From Favolaschia claudopus (taxonomy: Eukaryota > Basidiomycota > Agaricomycetes > Agaricales > Mycenaceae), in contig JAWWNJ010000205.1 in the NCBI GenBank assembly GCA_037176885.1, positions 62,001 through 126,000 on the forward strand: 64,000 nucleotides of DNA, in the 5' to 3' direction. Below the pieces are notes generated by a model. That model did not search any database, was not told the origin of the DNA, and saw only the letters and a list, made by a program, of their open reading frames with translations. Position numbers and translations under genes: made by a program. How positions within the stretch are numbered: the stretch's first letter is position 1; each line of letters starts with the position of its first letter. Positions 11,990 to 23,263 of the stretch are shown piece after piece.

Positions 11990-12307
11990 TCATGAAAGCA
12001 AAGCGACCCAGCTCCACATGCCTGTCAAGCGTAGGCCACGGCTGCCGCTCCGCACAAACTCGATATTTTGAGAGTTCTGCATGAAAGTCTCATCCTTTCT
12101 CAATAAACACTTTTGAACTAAAAGCATGTGGTTTCCTATACATGAAAACACAAGGATCAGGTCACATGAATGGCACTGTGCACCCGCACCTACCCGCACG
12201 GTAGTGCGGCATTGAGGGCACGGAATCCACTGTGAGGTTTGGAGCAAAGCCCTGACAAGATGTGTGCCAGCCGTAAAGCCATGAATGTAGCGAGTGGTTA
12301 GTGCCAA
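11990..12307 (-). other. Short open frame with two CxxC pairs
   Basis: The frame encodes IPCPQCRTTVRVGAGAQCHSCDLI, which has the spacing of a zinc ribbon (CxxC..CxxC). The rest is unremarkable and no neighbouring exons are evident. It could be a fragment of a zinc-finger protein or chance. I do not assign a function. Confidence 0.25.
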
Positions 12308-12570
12308 CCCTCAAGCTTGTATATCTAGATTCATGACTTTGTGACCATATGAAACGCTTGACTCAGTGAAATTGACCCTAACCCACCTGAAACAGAGAAT
12401 TGAAATCATATGTTGCTTGTCCGTGCCGAGTATGCTCGCTCCAAAGTCCAAATGTCTGAAGCAGGCACGTGATGCTGCCCCATGCCACACTGACTTTCAG
12501 TTTATTGCTTTACCTTTAGGCAAGGCAGATTGACGTACTCGTCAGATTTGTAGGAGATGAGGAAGAGGAG

Positions 12571-12960
12571 ATGGCTTTTGGGGTGTGTGCAGGGAATGGC
12601 CGCCCTGACCGACACCGCAAAAACACAGGTGATAACGCGAGGAAAGACAATGTGCTGTTGACACTGCAACGGACGAGAGAGCGGGAGGAAGAAAAGAGAA
12701 TGACAGCTGTCAATGACAAGTCTACTCTTATGTCACTACCTTGCCTTCGACTCAGCCACACTCGCAAGCTTGTCATGACTGAGCTTGCAGTTAGGCTGCC
12801 CAGTTTTTATGCGATGTACTGGGTCCCACACTGGAAAATTGCGAAAGAAGACAGGGAAAAAGAGAAAGAGAGAGAGAGAGAAGGTATGAGAGGACTAGGG
12901 AACTCAGCAGATCTTGTCCAAGTCTCAACGGAATCAATTGATGAATTGGCTTGTGTGTGA
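12571..12960 (+). other. Charged open frame with a GA microsatellite
   Basis: The open frame has a charged stretch (EDREKEKEREREG) that comes from a GA-rich simple repeat at about 12850-12880. No domain is recognised. It is probably not a gene. Confidence 0.2.
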
Positions 12961-13390
12961 CAATCCAACTTGAAGCTGTCAAAAAGGTGCCAGTAGGCAC
13001 TGTACGTGGATCTGTAGGTATGGTTGAAATGAGTTTAACTTTTCATTTACTTTACATTCATTCAATGGTACATTGGTTCAGAACTTGTGATTCTCAAACA
13101 ACACTGACAACACATTGTCAGGGTTTCGCTACAGTCTGGGATCATCAACAGCTAGAAGTACATTTAGAGGCACAAAAAATCATAAATTTGGGCAATTACA
13201 CTATGTATATGTCATCCATCATGTTGCAATATATGATCCTTAGTTGAAAAAAATTGGCAATTACTTCAAATTTACTTGTACTACTGTGCACCTCTGCATC
13301 AGCCCTCTACCCCAAGTTATCGGTAATGTGGTCATTGTACTGAAACTGTTTTTACTCCATTGACATCTTTCCTCACCACTTGCATGGACA

Positions 13391-14962
13391 TCAGGCTGCT
13401 GTTAATTTCCGTTGGCCAAGCTGAATCATCAAGACAATGCAGGTGTTTACATCACACTCCTGATCGTGAATGATCCGTTGTACTAGCTCTGCAAGACAGT
13501 CCAGAATGGCAGTGAAACCAACAATCTCCCAGCAGTTTGACATTAGGCAAAGTGACCTCAATGTGAATGTCGCCTTCTCTATGTGGCCATTCCAGGATGC
13601 TATGGTGAGGAAAGACCGAACAAGGTGCTGAGAAATTGTTGTGTTCAGGACAGCATTGGTTGAAGGAGAACATCTGGCAAGCTGGGTGATAAGTGTGTAT
13701 GCAGAGCATTGTTGGATATGGATGTTGGAATGCACAATAGGAATGATGACTCGGATTATGGCTTTTGCACCATCTGGCCATCTTGCAAGATCTTTGAGGA
13801 CCAGAGTGGACAAGGACATTTTGTCAAGAGAATATGTCAATCTGGCTTTACTGATAAATTGGCAACCATTAGTGTCCAGAGAAACATGGTAAGTTGAATA
13901 GTAATACACCCATACCTGGAAAGGCTAATCAACAGCTTGATAAGATCAGGGGAGAGAATTGCATGATATGTTGATTTGTGCTGAGCTATTGCTTGCAGCC
14001 AATGACAAGCATCAAGAGATGTATCTTTGGACTTGAGCACCTTCCAAGTTGTTTGGAGCATGGTACTCTCAAATACAACAGCTTTAGCACCCTTGGAATA
14101 GAGACAAATCTGGTGAAGAACTCCAAGGGCCGCACATTGAGAAACAGCAGTGGTTGCATCTCTGAAATAAATGAAGTTCACATTCCATAAACAGCCTAAT
14201 CAGGTCATAACATATGCACACCTTAAAACCAGAAAAAGTGATTCAATGAGTTCAGCTGAGAGAATTGAATGATAGGTTGATTTGTGCTGTGCAATAGCCT
14301 GCAGCCAATGACATGCCACAACTGAGGTCTCTTCCGAAATGAGAAGTTCCTTGATTGTAAAAAATGGGTTCAGCATGTCATTCTTGAATACAACAGCTTT
14401 AGCGCCTTTACACCAGCCACAAATCTGGTGAAGAACTTGGAGGGCTGCACTACTACTAAGCTTGCAGCTCAAAAGCCGTAAAAGATCTTTGACAAGATTA
14501 GTAGAGAGAATTGCATAACATGTTGATTTGTGCTGTGTGAGCGCCTGTAGCCAATGACATGCCTCGACACAGGTGTCGTCTGACCTGAGAAGCTTGTCGG
14601 CTATTTGGAGCAGATTACTCTTGGATATGACAGCTTCAGCTCCTTTCACCCAGGCACAAATCTGGTGAAGAACCTGGAGGGCTGCACATTGAAAAATGAC
14701 AGGTGTTGCATCTCTGACCAAATTTCCAGTTCCGTAAACATTCTAGTCAGATAATGACACATTCGCACCTCAAAAGCCAAGAAAGCCGTTTGATGAGTTC
14801 AGCTGAGAGAATTGAATGATATGTCGATTTGTGCTGTGCAATGGCCTGCAGCCAATCACAGACTGCAACACAGGTGCACTCCGAAATGAGAAGATCCTTG
14901 GTTGTGTCTATGTTGAGCATACTGCCCTCAAATACAACAATTTCGGCGCCTTTGGGCCACAT
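13391..14962 (-). pseudogene. Armadillo-like repeat protein, 3' half, severed by the 24.75-kb insertion
   Basis: The first exon begins abruptly inside a repeat at 14962 with MWPKGAEIVVFEGSML; the preceding residues HQIC lie at the other side of the insertion (39719). Downstream come repeat exons (14721-14220, 14181-13920) and a terminal exon of another type (about 13890-13391, SLSTLVLKDLARWPDGAKA...IQLGQRKLTAA, stop at 13391-13393). The 14721-14220 exon fuses two repeats head to tail (LLSCKLSSSAALQVLHQIC) with no intron between them, probably from recombination between repeats. The piece has no start codon or promoter of its own. All frames are open, so the break appears recent compared with the decay elsewhere in the window. 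Confidence 0.82.
14960..14962. repeat. Left target-site duplication (CAT)
   Basis: CAT directly precedes the insertion and is repeated at 39716-39718 directly after it. With one copy removed, the flanks rejoin an uninterrupted armadillo exon in frame (HQIC-M-WPKG on the minus strand). Confidence 0.65.
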
Positions 14963-15046
14963 GACCTTGCTTTAGTAAGGTCCTTTCAGGTGACAATTCG
15001 ACGCCCGAAACCTGCCAAAAACAAACAACCACAAACAGTTTCTCTA

Positions 15047-15190
15047 CCAAAACAGGCAAAACACACTGCCCAGAAGGGCTAATTGCCAAAACAGAGCAGT
15101 CCCAAACAAGGCTACATGCCAAAACAGGCAAAACACACTGCCCAGAAGGGCTGATTGCCAGAACAGGCCAACACCAAACAAGGCTGCAGG
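15047..15190. repeat. 72-bp tandem repeat, two units
   Basis: The word CCAAAACAGGCAAAACACAC starts at 15047 and again at 15119, and the units remain alike to about 15190. It lies 85 bases inside the left end of the insertion, where DNA transposons often keep transposase-binding repeats. Confidence 0.75.
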
Positions 15191-15243
15191 CCAGAAGGAG
15201 TCAAATCCGGTGCCGAGATGCATGTCTGCTAAATTGGGTCGAA

Positions 15244-15380
15244 ACCAAACATGTACAAACATTAGAGCGACCCAAGCAGGTCGATATTCCCTGTCTGCCA
15301 GGAACAAACACGTACAAACATTAGAGCGAGTCAGGCAGGTCGATATTCCCTGCCTGCCAGGAACAAACACGTACAAACAC
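15244..15380. repeat. 59-bp tandem repeat, about 2.3 units
   Basis: Units share GTACAAACATTAGAGCGA and CAGGTCGATATTCCCTG. The GTAC word recurs at 15253, 15312 and 15371, giving a 59-base period. Like the 72-bp repeat it is subterminal in the insertion. Confidence 0.75.
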
Positions 15381-15399
15381 CCCGCCAGATGCGCCGTCG

Positions 15400-16515
15400 G
15401 CTCGAAAATGCCGACGCCTCCTCTAACTCATTCAATGGACGAAATATTATTTACTGAAGGCTAACAAGTTTGTAGTATTTGATATAATCTACCCTTCATT
15501 CTTCCTACAATCTTTACTGTCGAGTTCTGCGGAAGTACAAAACGATATGGACGGGTTGCCAACAGCGACGATGTCCGGAATCGGAGCCGACGACCCGGTC
15601 GTCGCTCTCACGCCGGCGTAGGTAAGGCAAACGATACGTGGCGACAACAACCATTGTCTCCCTTTCCCCTCTCTAGCATGCTGCAAGGTTTGAGTCCCAA
15701 CATCCACAAAACTTTGCGGAACTTCCGCGTACTCTGTTCCTGCGGCCCCGCGTTGAGCGACTCAATCCCCGCGCATCAATCTCGATAGAGTCGTCTTGGA
15801 GCGCGTCCACGCAACTTCGATGTCAACGAACCCGTTGAGCGCGTAATGCAGCCCGAACCGTTTCGTACAATCTAAAGACCCCGTCGCAAATCACTGCTTT
15901 GAAGTTCTTCGCCTCTCTGGGTCCCTGCAACGGCAGTCAACGTTACGAGTTCTTTCTTTTGTTTATCTCACCACCTCCCCTCCAGCTCATTGTTCCCAGC
16001 GCCGTGTCAACACACCCCATCCTTTAACGCCATCCCGCTAGTCCGACCCCGGCTCGTGCCTCGACGACGGCTTCTGCTTGTCCACACCCCTCCTCCTCCT
16101 CCCTCCTCATCAGCACCGCCCTCAACGCGTCCCCAAGTCCAAGACCCGACACTGACCCGCTCCCGTCAAGCGTAAGGCAACACATCACCACCCCCTCGAC
16201 CCTCTCCCTCCCTTCTCAACTCAGCCCTCAATTTCACCGCAAGCCCTCATCTATACCTCTGGGATTCGTCAGGACCATTACTCTGGCTGGGCTCACCGTG
16301 AGCTGCATCCCGGTCTCGAAGTTTACACCAGAAAACAGCATAGTGATGTCACAATGTCTCTGTTTCCTTCAAGTTTGTTTCGAGCAGGACCAAGGCACCT
16401 CTGTCCTTGAAACAGCTTTACAATGTGGGTTCTTGTACATCCTACTACTAGCCGCTTCGAATCGGGATCACTATATCAACTAGATTCTACTCGGTGTATG
16501 CGAGACTCTCGTTGG
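15400..16515. other. No supported gene
   Basis: Short frames only. The stretch around 15990-16175 is proline- and serine-rich in translation and follows the CT-rich composition rather than a domain. The part near 16300-16490 may be the decayed 5' part of the MYND-type gene that follows. Confidence 0.35.
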
Positions 16516-16519
16516 TATT

Positions 16520-17150
16520 TTGACGCCCTATACCGTCTATTACCATGTTCTCGGCGAGATGAATAGACTTCTGGCACTGGAGATCATCGAGGAAGCCGAG
16601 CGAATGTCTTTATCTGCGGAACTTGTTGCGGCATGGGCTACATTCGGTTCATCCTTCCGTGCGCGCCTTCGATTTCGAATATCGTTCGACTCTGGTGAAT
16701 TGCAACAGTGTGACAGTGTTTGTCATAACGTGCGTTATTTCGCTGAACGACCCTCCTTAGTGCGGTCAAATTGTTCCTAAAGTCGAACTGCGGCGTTGTT
16801 CGGAATGTCTTTGGACCAGTACTGCTCGACTGAATGTCAAGAATTAGATCGGCGCTCTCGACGGCATCGACTCTTTTGCGTTTGCGCTGACCAGCAGAGT
16901 TTTCGCAGTGGTATGGTATCATCACTCTTCCTTTCGTTCATTGTTGAGTCATTCATTCGTTTAGGACTCCGACTTTCGTTCACGCGCAAAGAATATCAAT
17001 TCTTCCTCCTTATCCCCCACCGCGAATACAACGAAGCCAGAATTGAAACCGCTGTCTCCCTCGTTTGTCGCTGGAAGGGAAATCCGATTGCATATATAGG
17101 GGCCCTTCAACTGAACCTGGAACAATATCAAGCTCCACCTTGAATAGTCT
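16520..17150 (+). pseudogene. MYND-type zinc-finger protein remnant
   Basis: A frame with VLGEMNRLLALEIIEEAE...ELVAAWATFGSSF is followed at about 16790-16885 by a MYND finger split over two frames. LRRCSECLW is read in one frame and QYCSTECQELDRR..HRLFC in the next, so one base is missing inside the finger. The CxxC..C-TECQ..H...C pattern matches MYND fingers found in many agaricomycete proteins of unknown role. A premature stop (SNCS*) also lies just before the finger in the upstream frame. It is a captured or decayed gene piece within the 24.75-kb insertion, immediately 5' of the cupin gene. Confidence 0.6.
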
Positions 17151-17181
17151 TCACCTCCACACCTCACTCTAAATCAATACA

Positions 17182-17706
17182 ATGGCATCCTCCCAAACGA
17201 CACAACTCCCCGACGCGCGCCTCGTCGTAACAGGGCATACCCCCACGGGCACCTCCATCTTCACCTCAGACTCAATCCTCCCGCCCTTCGCCCCCTTCGG
17301 GCTCGAAAGCTCCCATTTCACAACCTTCCACGCCTCCCCCACCGTCCCCGCATCCAACACAGCACCCTATCCCACTCTCGACGCGGTCCTCCCGCGCTGC
17401 CCGCCCACCGGCGTCCTCTTCTGCATCACAGACATCCAGCCCGGCGGCAGCGCCCCGATGCACCGCACGCAGAGTATCGATTATGCCGTCGTGCTTTCAG
17501 GGGAGATTGTGTTAGCGTTGGACGGTGGGGAGGAGAAGACGGTGAAGGCGGGGGAGTTTATGGTGCAGAGAGGGGTGAATCATGCGTGGCACAATCGGAC
17601 GGAGGAGGTGTGTCGTATCGCGTGTGTTATGGCGGGGACGGAGAAGATTGTTCTTGAGGATGGGAAGGTGTTGGAGCAGACTGTGTTTGGAAGGAAAGCG
17701 GAGTAA
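17182..17706 (+). CDS. Cupin-domain protein
   Basis: A single-exon gene of 174 residues with ATG at 17182 and stop at 17704-17706. The C-terminal half is a cupin barrel. Motif 1 is PGGSAPMHRTQSIDYAVVLSG, with an H and a conserved glutamate replaced by aspartate (SIDY). Motif 2 is GEFMVQRGVNHAWHN, with its metal-type histidine. The N-terminal half (residues 1-75) has a short beta-rich region with VVTGHTPTGTSIF. Cupins of this type include dioxygenase-like and isomerase-like enzymes of fungal secondary metabolism; the substrate cannot be named. It is the only ordinary-looking gene in the 24.75-kb insertion without a frameshift or stop, so it is the best candidate for functional cargo. It lies 30 nt downstream of the MYND remnant. 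Confidence 0.8.
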   Translation: MASSQTTQLPDARLVVTGHTPTGTSIFTSDSILPPFAPFGLESSHFTTFHASPTVPASNTAPYPTLDAVLPRCPPTGVLFCITDIQPGGSAPMHRTQSIDYAVVLSGEIVLALDGGEEKTVKAGEFMVQRGVNHAWHNRTEEVCRIACVMAGTEKIVLEDGKVLEQTVFGRKAE

Positions 17707-18500
17707 CGTAGACGTCGCCTCGAAGACCGGAAGTCTTGTTTGTTTGCTATTTATTGTTTCTGCGGTTAAATAATGCATTATTTCAGCCTTCCCAAACAGT
17801 AAACCTGCAAATACCTCAGATCAGTACCCAGACATTATAAAGGGCAGGTAAAATCCTTGCCATATTACGACTGAGGGTCCCAGTCTGAGAGGCCAATCAC
17901 GAGTCTCGAGTTGCTCTATACACGCCCCGGTTTCGCACAGACATGCCGCTAATGTGCTAACACCGCTGAGACCATTCCTCTGGGGCATCGGACACCGTTA
18001 AGTAACACCCCCGATTTTTTGCTAACGAAGGAACGTGCAATCCAAGCGGAAGGTGATAGAAATACTGGACAGCGATCTGCCCTGGCAAATCTGCCTGTGG
18101 GCAAGATAAATCTCAGCGTAGTGAGGAAGGCCTACAAGGCTCCATCCTCTCGACCCATCAATTGGCTACCTGGACCACTGTCTCAACGAATTCAATTCTC
18201 CACCTCGTCCTTGCACCGCTCCTTCGCCTCGAAAGGACTCACGACAGTGCTCACGCCCACGAACACGACTGAGGACGGGGATACGTATACGAGCTGCCTT
18301 CCAACTTCTAGAGTAGTACACTCTATGCCGAAGCCGATAAGATAGCTTAAGCAACACTCGGGCTCTTCTGACTCTGAATCTCCCTGTACCACTGCCTGTA
18401 CCACGAACCCTACAATCATATATCGATCCTCGAAACAAAGCGTCCGCACCCCTCTGCTCCGATACGACGTCGTTTTGCCACCGGCCCAGTACAGGTTAGG
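17707..18500. other. No supported gene
   Basis: The 3' flank of the cupin gene. Short frames on both strands show no domains. The composition is ordinary and I see no repeat shared with the rest of the window. Confidence 0.4.
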
Positions 18501-21500
18501 CAAGATCGAGTGCCACCACACAGATCTAGACGACATAGGAGGAAAGAAACACAATCACGGCTGTTGTGGAATATGACGAATCGACAATCCCGCCTTGAAA
18601 GCAGGCGCAGCTTTGAGCTCGCCGCTCGACGCGCGGTAGTAGCAGAAACGTCGGGGATACCAGCGCTACGACGGTCCTCACACCCGTCTCCCCGCACCAG
18701 GCCGTGTCTGTCAGATGAGTTGAGGCGATACCCTCCCCCGCCGCCCCGCGCCGCACCCCCTTCCCCCACAGCCCATATTCCTACCATCCTCTCGCCCTCC
18801 TGCCTTTGGAACAGAGTCATACAACACACAACCTCGCGCCCCCCCCCATATGCGCTCCCATGGATACATCGAAAGCGCGCTCCCCAACATCTTGCGGACA
18901 GCTCGACAGAAGCACCCCGCGCGCCTTCTCATGCGCATCTCCGTCTCGTTCCCAGGTAGCATAACCTCTGCGCACACATGCGCCTCCGGCTCGAGAACGA
19001 AGGATGAGGAATCGAGGCCCGGCGGTGAGCAAAGGACGATGTCGACATCGACAGTAAAATGAGAACGAGAAGGAATGAGCCTATGTGCGGCAGGCACACC
19101 CCGTATTCATGGCCACTCTCGCGCCTCTACCCCATATACCCGCCCTCCCATCGATAAAGCATCCATCGGAAGCGGCGTCTTGCGGAGAATTCGACAGCTC
19201 ATACCAGCTACATCATACCGAGTAATGGCTAATGAGCAGTCAGTAATTATACCATACCTGGCGCACGGAAATACATACATATCTCATTCGCGTCTGCGCC
19301 TCGTTCCCAGGTCGCAACAGGCAGCGCCTTGTGGTCGCGCTCGAGTCGGAGACCGATAGAAGAGGAACCGGCGGCGGTGGCGGCGAGGAAAGGCCAACGC
19401 GCATTGGCTCGACATCTCACACCAACTGCAGCATCCCGAGCACCTTCTCATGCGCATCTCCGCCTCGTTTCCCGGTAGCACAAGCTCGGCGCGCGTAGAC
19501 GCCTCCGACAGAGTCGAGTCTGAGAGCGAAAGAAGAGGAATTAGCGGCGGGGGCGAGGAAATGTCGATATCGACATCGACGTCTAAGATGACGAGAACGA
19601 GCCTATGAGTGTGCCACACTCCTCGCCCGCTAGGCGACGGCATAGCGCACCAAACGAGAGTATTCGTCACCGAAATCGGACAACCGGAGGGCGAGCCCCC
19701 TCCTCGCAAACATTCTGTGCTCACTTCACCAGCCTTGTCTGTGCTCGACGACGAGACGACGCCAAACCCCGCCGCACTGACGATATCAATATCTCGCCCC
19801 CGCGCTGACCCCAGCTAGAGGAGGGAAAGGCGGCGTCATGAAGTCGATTGCCCTGAGAGCCGAGAGTCTACAGAGAGATCAGCATCGAGATATAACGAAG
19901 GAGCGTAGGCAAGGACGTACCCTATGACTCAGTATCGCGAGGGCAGGCAACCTATCCGCCTATGCCTACGCCTGTCGACCCTCTCGCGCCAGCGATACGA
20001 CGAAACCGAGGGTCATCATGCCTTCCCGACACCCGCCTGCCTGCCTGTCTCTTCCTCTCCTCTCCCTGTCTTCGCCTTCCACCTTCATCTTCCGCCCGTT
20101 GTAACTTGTCGTAGACCTGATGATGCGACGGATCAACTCGCCGATGGTGGTGCTCAAAGAGTTACTGCGATAGATGAGATACGGAAGTCGCCGCACTGCG
20201 ATTCTCCCCTTCGATGCAGAGAGTACTCGAGGGCTTGGTATCCACTGAAAGCGCGTTGGGCGTCAGACGTCGAAACCATTGGGTCCGTTGGCGACGGCGA
20301 TCGGCCGCTGTTTTCTTCAACGGCTCAGAGGGTTAACGGTGACCCAGAATCTACAGATGTCCGCGAGAATCGTGGGCGGAGCGGGTGGGGTTTTTTTGAG
20401 CATCCGGGGCACAGGCCGACGTCCGGCGTGCAATGCCACACCAGCCACCGGGTGCTCTGGCTGATGTATGTGACGTCCCTCCTTTTACGCCGACCTGACA
20501 CGGGGACGCGAACGGCATCATCGGGTGCCGGCCAGTGTGAGCGCGGGTCCAGAGTTAGATTAATATTCCAACTCTGAGGAGGGAGCGTGCAGCTGGGGGC
20601 GTTGCGGGGTTTGTTTTACCGTTCCCGATTTGTGATTCCCATTTGAATTCCTCGATGCTGTGGTGCGCGTGGACGTCGAGACAGATGGAACGATGGCAAA
20701 TGTCGCGATCGGAGGACGGAAGGACTGGTGGAATATACAAGGAAATGATGTAAGTAAGCTCCAGCCCGGTGAGAAAGTGAAATATTGTAACGGAACGCAC
20801 CTGAACCACTGATAGTGTGATAGACACCTGCGCATCTGCACCCACATGTATTCCGCTCCTCCGCGTGACCGGCAAAGCCGAGTATGCATAGGATCTCTGG
20901 CGGGCTGGGGACGAGGGGCAGGTAGATACATGATCGCTCTTTCGAAACGACCTATGAAGAATCGCTCGACCTCGGGGGAAAATGCCATAGACACACATCG
21001 ACATCAACGTCACGTCTACAGCAGAGAGAATGAGAATTTAAACGGGCCTATGGGCCTATGAGTGTGGCAGGGACTCAGAGGAGTTCGTGCGAGGGGCACT
21101 GCGAATACGATAGCACGCACGCTGCACGGCGGCGGGGTAGGCGTAAGGGGCAGAGGAGGGGCGGCGCTTGATGAATTCGATTGGACTGGGAGTGGAGATG
21201 AGCATTGAGATAGAATGAGGAGGCACATGCATACCCTATCGCGATGCGCAGATGCCCCCGTACCCGTCCCCGACCCTGCGCCGGGCGATACGCTAAAATC
21301 TCTCGTCGCCCCGCATCTCTTCGCCGACACCCGACTCCTCCTTCCTCCTCTCTCACCACGCGTAACGTGTCTGCCGGACCCAACGCTGCGCCTCATTGGG
21401 CTCCTCCTGCCTTCCTCCTCCTAAAGTCTTTCACCGCCGCATTCCACTTTCGTCCCCTCGTCCACCAGATTAAACGCGTTCATAAGTCTGCATGACCATG

Positions 21501-22000
21501 CCGCTCCTCCGCGCGGCTGGGAAAGTCGAGTATACATGGGATCTCCGGTGGACTGAGAGCGAAGGGCAGATTCATAGTGGCACGAATTCGAAACCGCCTA
21601 TGGGAGCTCGCTCGACCTCGGTGAACGAGCGGACGATAGCAAGTTGAGAGAGTGAACGATGTGTTTGGCTGGGTGGAGAGATTGACGAAGGAAGGCGAAG
21701 CGAAGGCGGAGGGGCACGGGGCGAAGTGGCGACGGTGGGTGCAGGGCAAGTAGAGGTCATACTCGCAACCGTCTGTCTAGTGCGCTGAAAGGCCGTTGGG
21801 GTCGATCCGACTATGTCGGGAAAAGGGCGGAGGTGTCTGTCTGTGGTCGCCGAGCGTGAGCTGTAGCTTGGGAGGCAGATAGATCTCGAGTAGAGCTGAG
21901 CATTCACTGAACTTGAGGGAAGAGAAGGATAATTACCAAGAGCACCACTCAAGGTACTTGACTACCCTTCCTCTTAGCTGGGGAACCCATTGTAATCGAG
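18500..22000. repeat. Degenerate tandem and dispersed repeat block
   Basis: Related units recur at moderate identity. 18890-19080 resembles 19430-19615 (shared TTCTCATGCGCATCTCCG, TCGACATCGACGTC-like and GAGAACGAGCCTATG words). 20820-21075 resembles 21480-21650 (TGTAT-CCGCTCCTCCGCG, GAGTATGCAT/ATACATGGGATCTC, CGCTCGACCTCGG). GAG-TGAGCATTGAGATA-like words recur near 19870, 21190 and 21890. Frames are long only because the DNA is GC- and purine-skewed. I see no conserved protein. Confidence 0.5.
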
Positions 22001-22376
22001 AGCTGAAGAGGCGTACGCCGTGCAAGTCGACGTCGAGAGGGAGAAAAACGACAAATTAACTGCCGTGGTGCTGTACAACGTCGGGGTGCTGAGCGGAGGT
22101 GCAAAGCTGTAAGGAGAGGGCCGAGGATTTCAGGTGTGCTCGAAGCGTGTACGCCATGTGGCGTTGGTGCCAAATGGTGGATGGTTGAAGCACATTGGGC
22201 ATGTTTGTCAAAGCCCTCATCACCCGCTTTTGATGCTTCCCTTGCCGTTTTCAGACGCCATCAAATCTCGACTCTTTCTCTCTCACTCTCAATTTCATGT
22301 TTGCCTCAGGCTCAAAACCTTCAACTGCGTCACTGTTTTTGAAACAGAAAGCCCACTCAACGACTGCGGCTCCCAT

Positions 22377-22462
22377 CCGAATCTCGTCGGAAATCCTTGA
22401 CAATTGCGGCCCGGGGGGACCCGGCATGCCTGTTCGAGTCAGGCAGATTCAATCATCAAGGG
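22377..22462 (+). other. 5.8S rRNA 3'-end-like fragment
   Basis: In order, the fragment has CGAATCT (22378-22384), TTGACAATTGCG (22397-22408) and GGCATGCCTGTTCGAG (22423-22438). These match landmarks of the 3' end of fungal 5.8S rRNA, where the CGAATCTTTGAACGCACATTGCG region is followed by GCATGCCTGTTTGAG. There is a 12-nt insertion after CGAATCT and no recognisable 5' part of 5.8S. It is at best a decayed rDNA fragment and could be chance. Confidence 0.35.
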
Positions 22463-23260
22463 CCGTTGCTTTTTTGTTGTAAATCCGACCGCCTCTGTGG
22501 TTCGTACTCTCAATTAACCCTTCCTACCGCATGTAGGAACTCGAGACTCCTGGCGCCCGGACCGCCTCCACGCTGTTTGTCCGAAAACGAGTGTATATTA
22601 ATGTCATGTGGATCAAGCCTGTTCAACTGTTACTCAGGCAGGAGTCATGAATTTTCCACCAAGATGTCCTTTTTCTTTGTTATATCCAGCCCTACTCTCA
22701 CTCAGCACACCGTCTGTTGCAACCTAAGAACCGTCAACCCAATTTCGCGCGCAAAATGGAAACATCTTTCTTCGGGCGACGTTCAAACGCGAATGTTGAA
22801 CCGGCGCCGACCATTTTGAAGAAATTCGCTTCGGGAGTATGTACGTCTCACTTTATCCTTGAAGCTCTGCTTTGCTCAAGTCCTACTTATATCGGCATCC
22901 AGCGGCGCACTGCAGGCCACTGCAAACTCCGACACTCGGCAACCACCCACTCGCGTCAAGTTCCCGGCATCGACCCTCTCCCTCCTCGACGCCGACCCCA
23001 CCTTCAACCCCGTTAAAACAAACGCCGCCACCATGTCGCTTCCTCGTCTCCCCCACTCACCGACTCGTCGATAACGACCTCGTCAACGACAAATGTGGGT
23101 CCCCGCCCATTTATTTAGTTTCCCCACATTCGGGCTCTCGGCCCGAATCCTCCAATCCTTGCCCGAAACGGCCACGACAATATCCAGACTCGCGCAACCG
23201 GCTAACAAACGCGCTCAACAACCCCTAGAATAATCCACCCACGCCGTAGGCGCTGCAGCG
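22463..23260. other. No supported gene
   Basis: A short frame (METSFFGRRSNANVEPAPTI at about 22756) followed by a possible intron is the only gene-like sign. It has no recognisable continuation. Confidence 0.3.
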
Positions 23261-23263
23261 GTG

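Noticed and set aside
22377..22450. A tRNA based on GAATCT/AGATTC pairing and a perfect T arm
   Set aside because: The outer stem and T arm pair at about the right spacing, but no D arm or anticodon stem is possible. The 5.8S-like reading explains the words better.
18019..23260. Numerous frames of 60-220 codons on both strands
   Set aside because: They overlap on opposite strands, have biased Ser/Pro/Arg composition, shift between repeat units and contain no domain.
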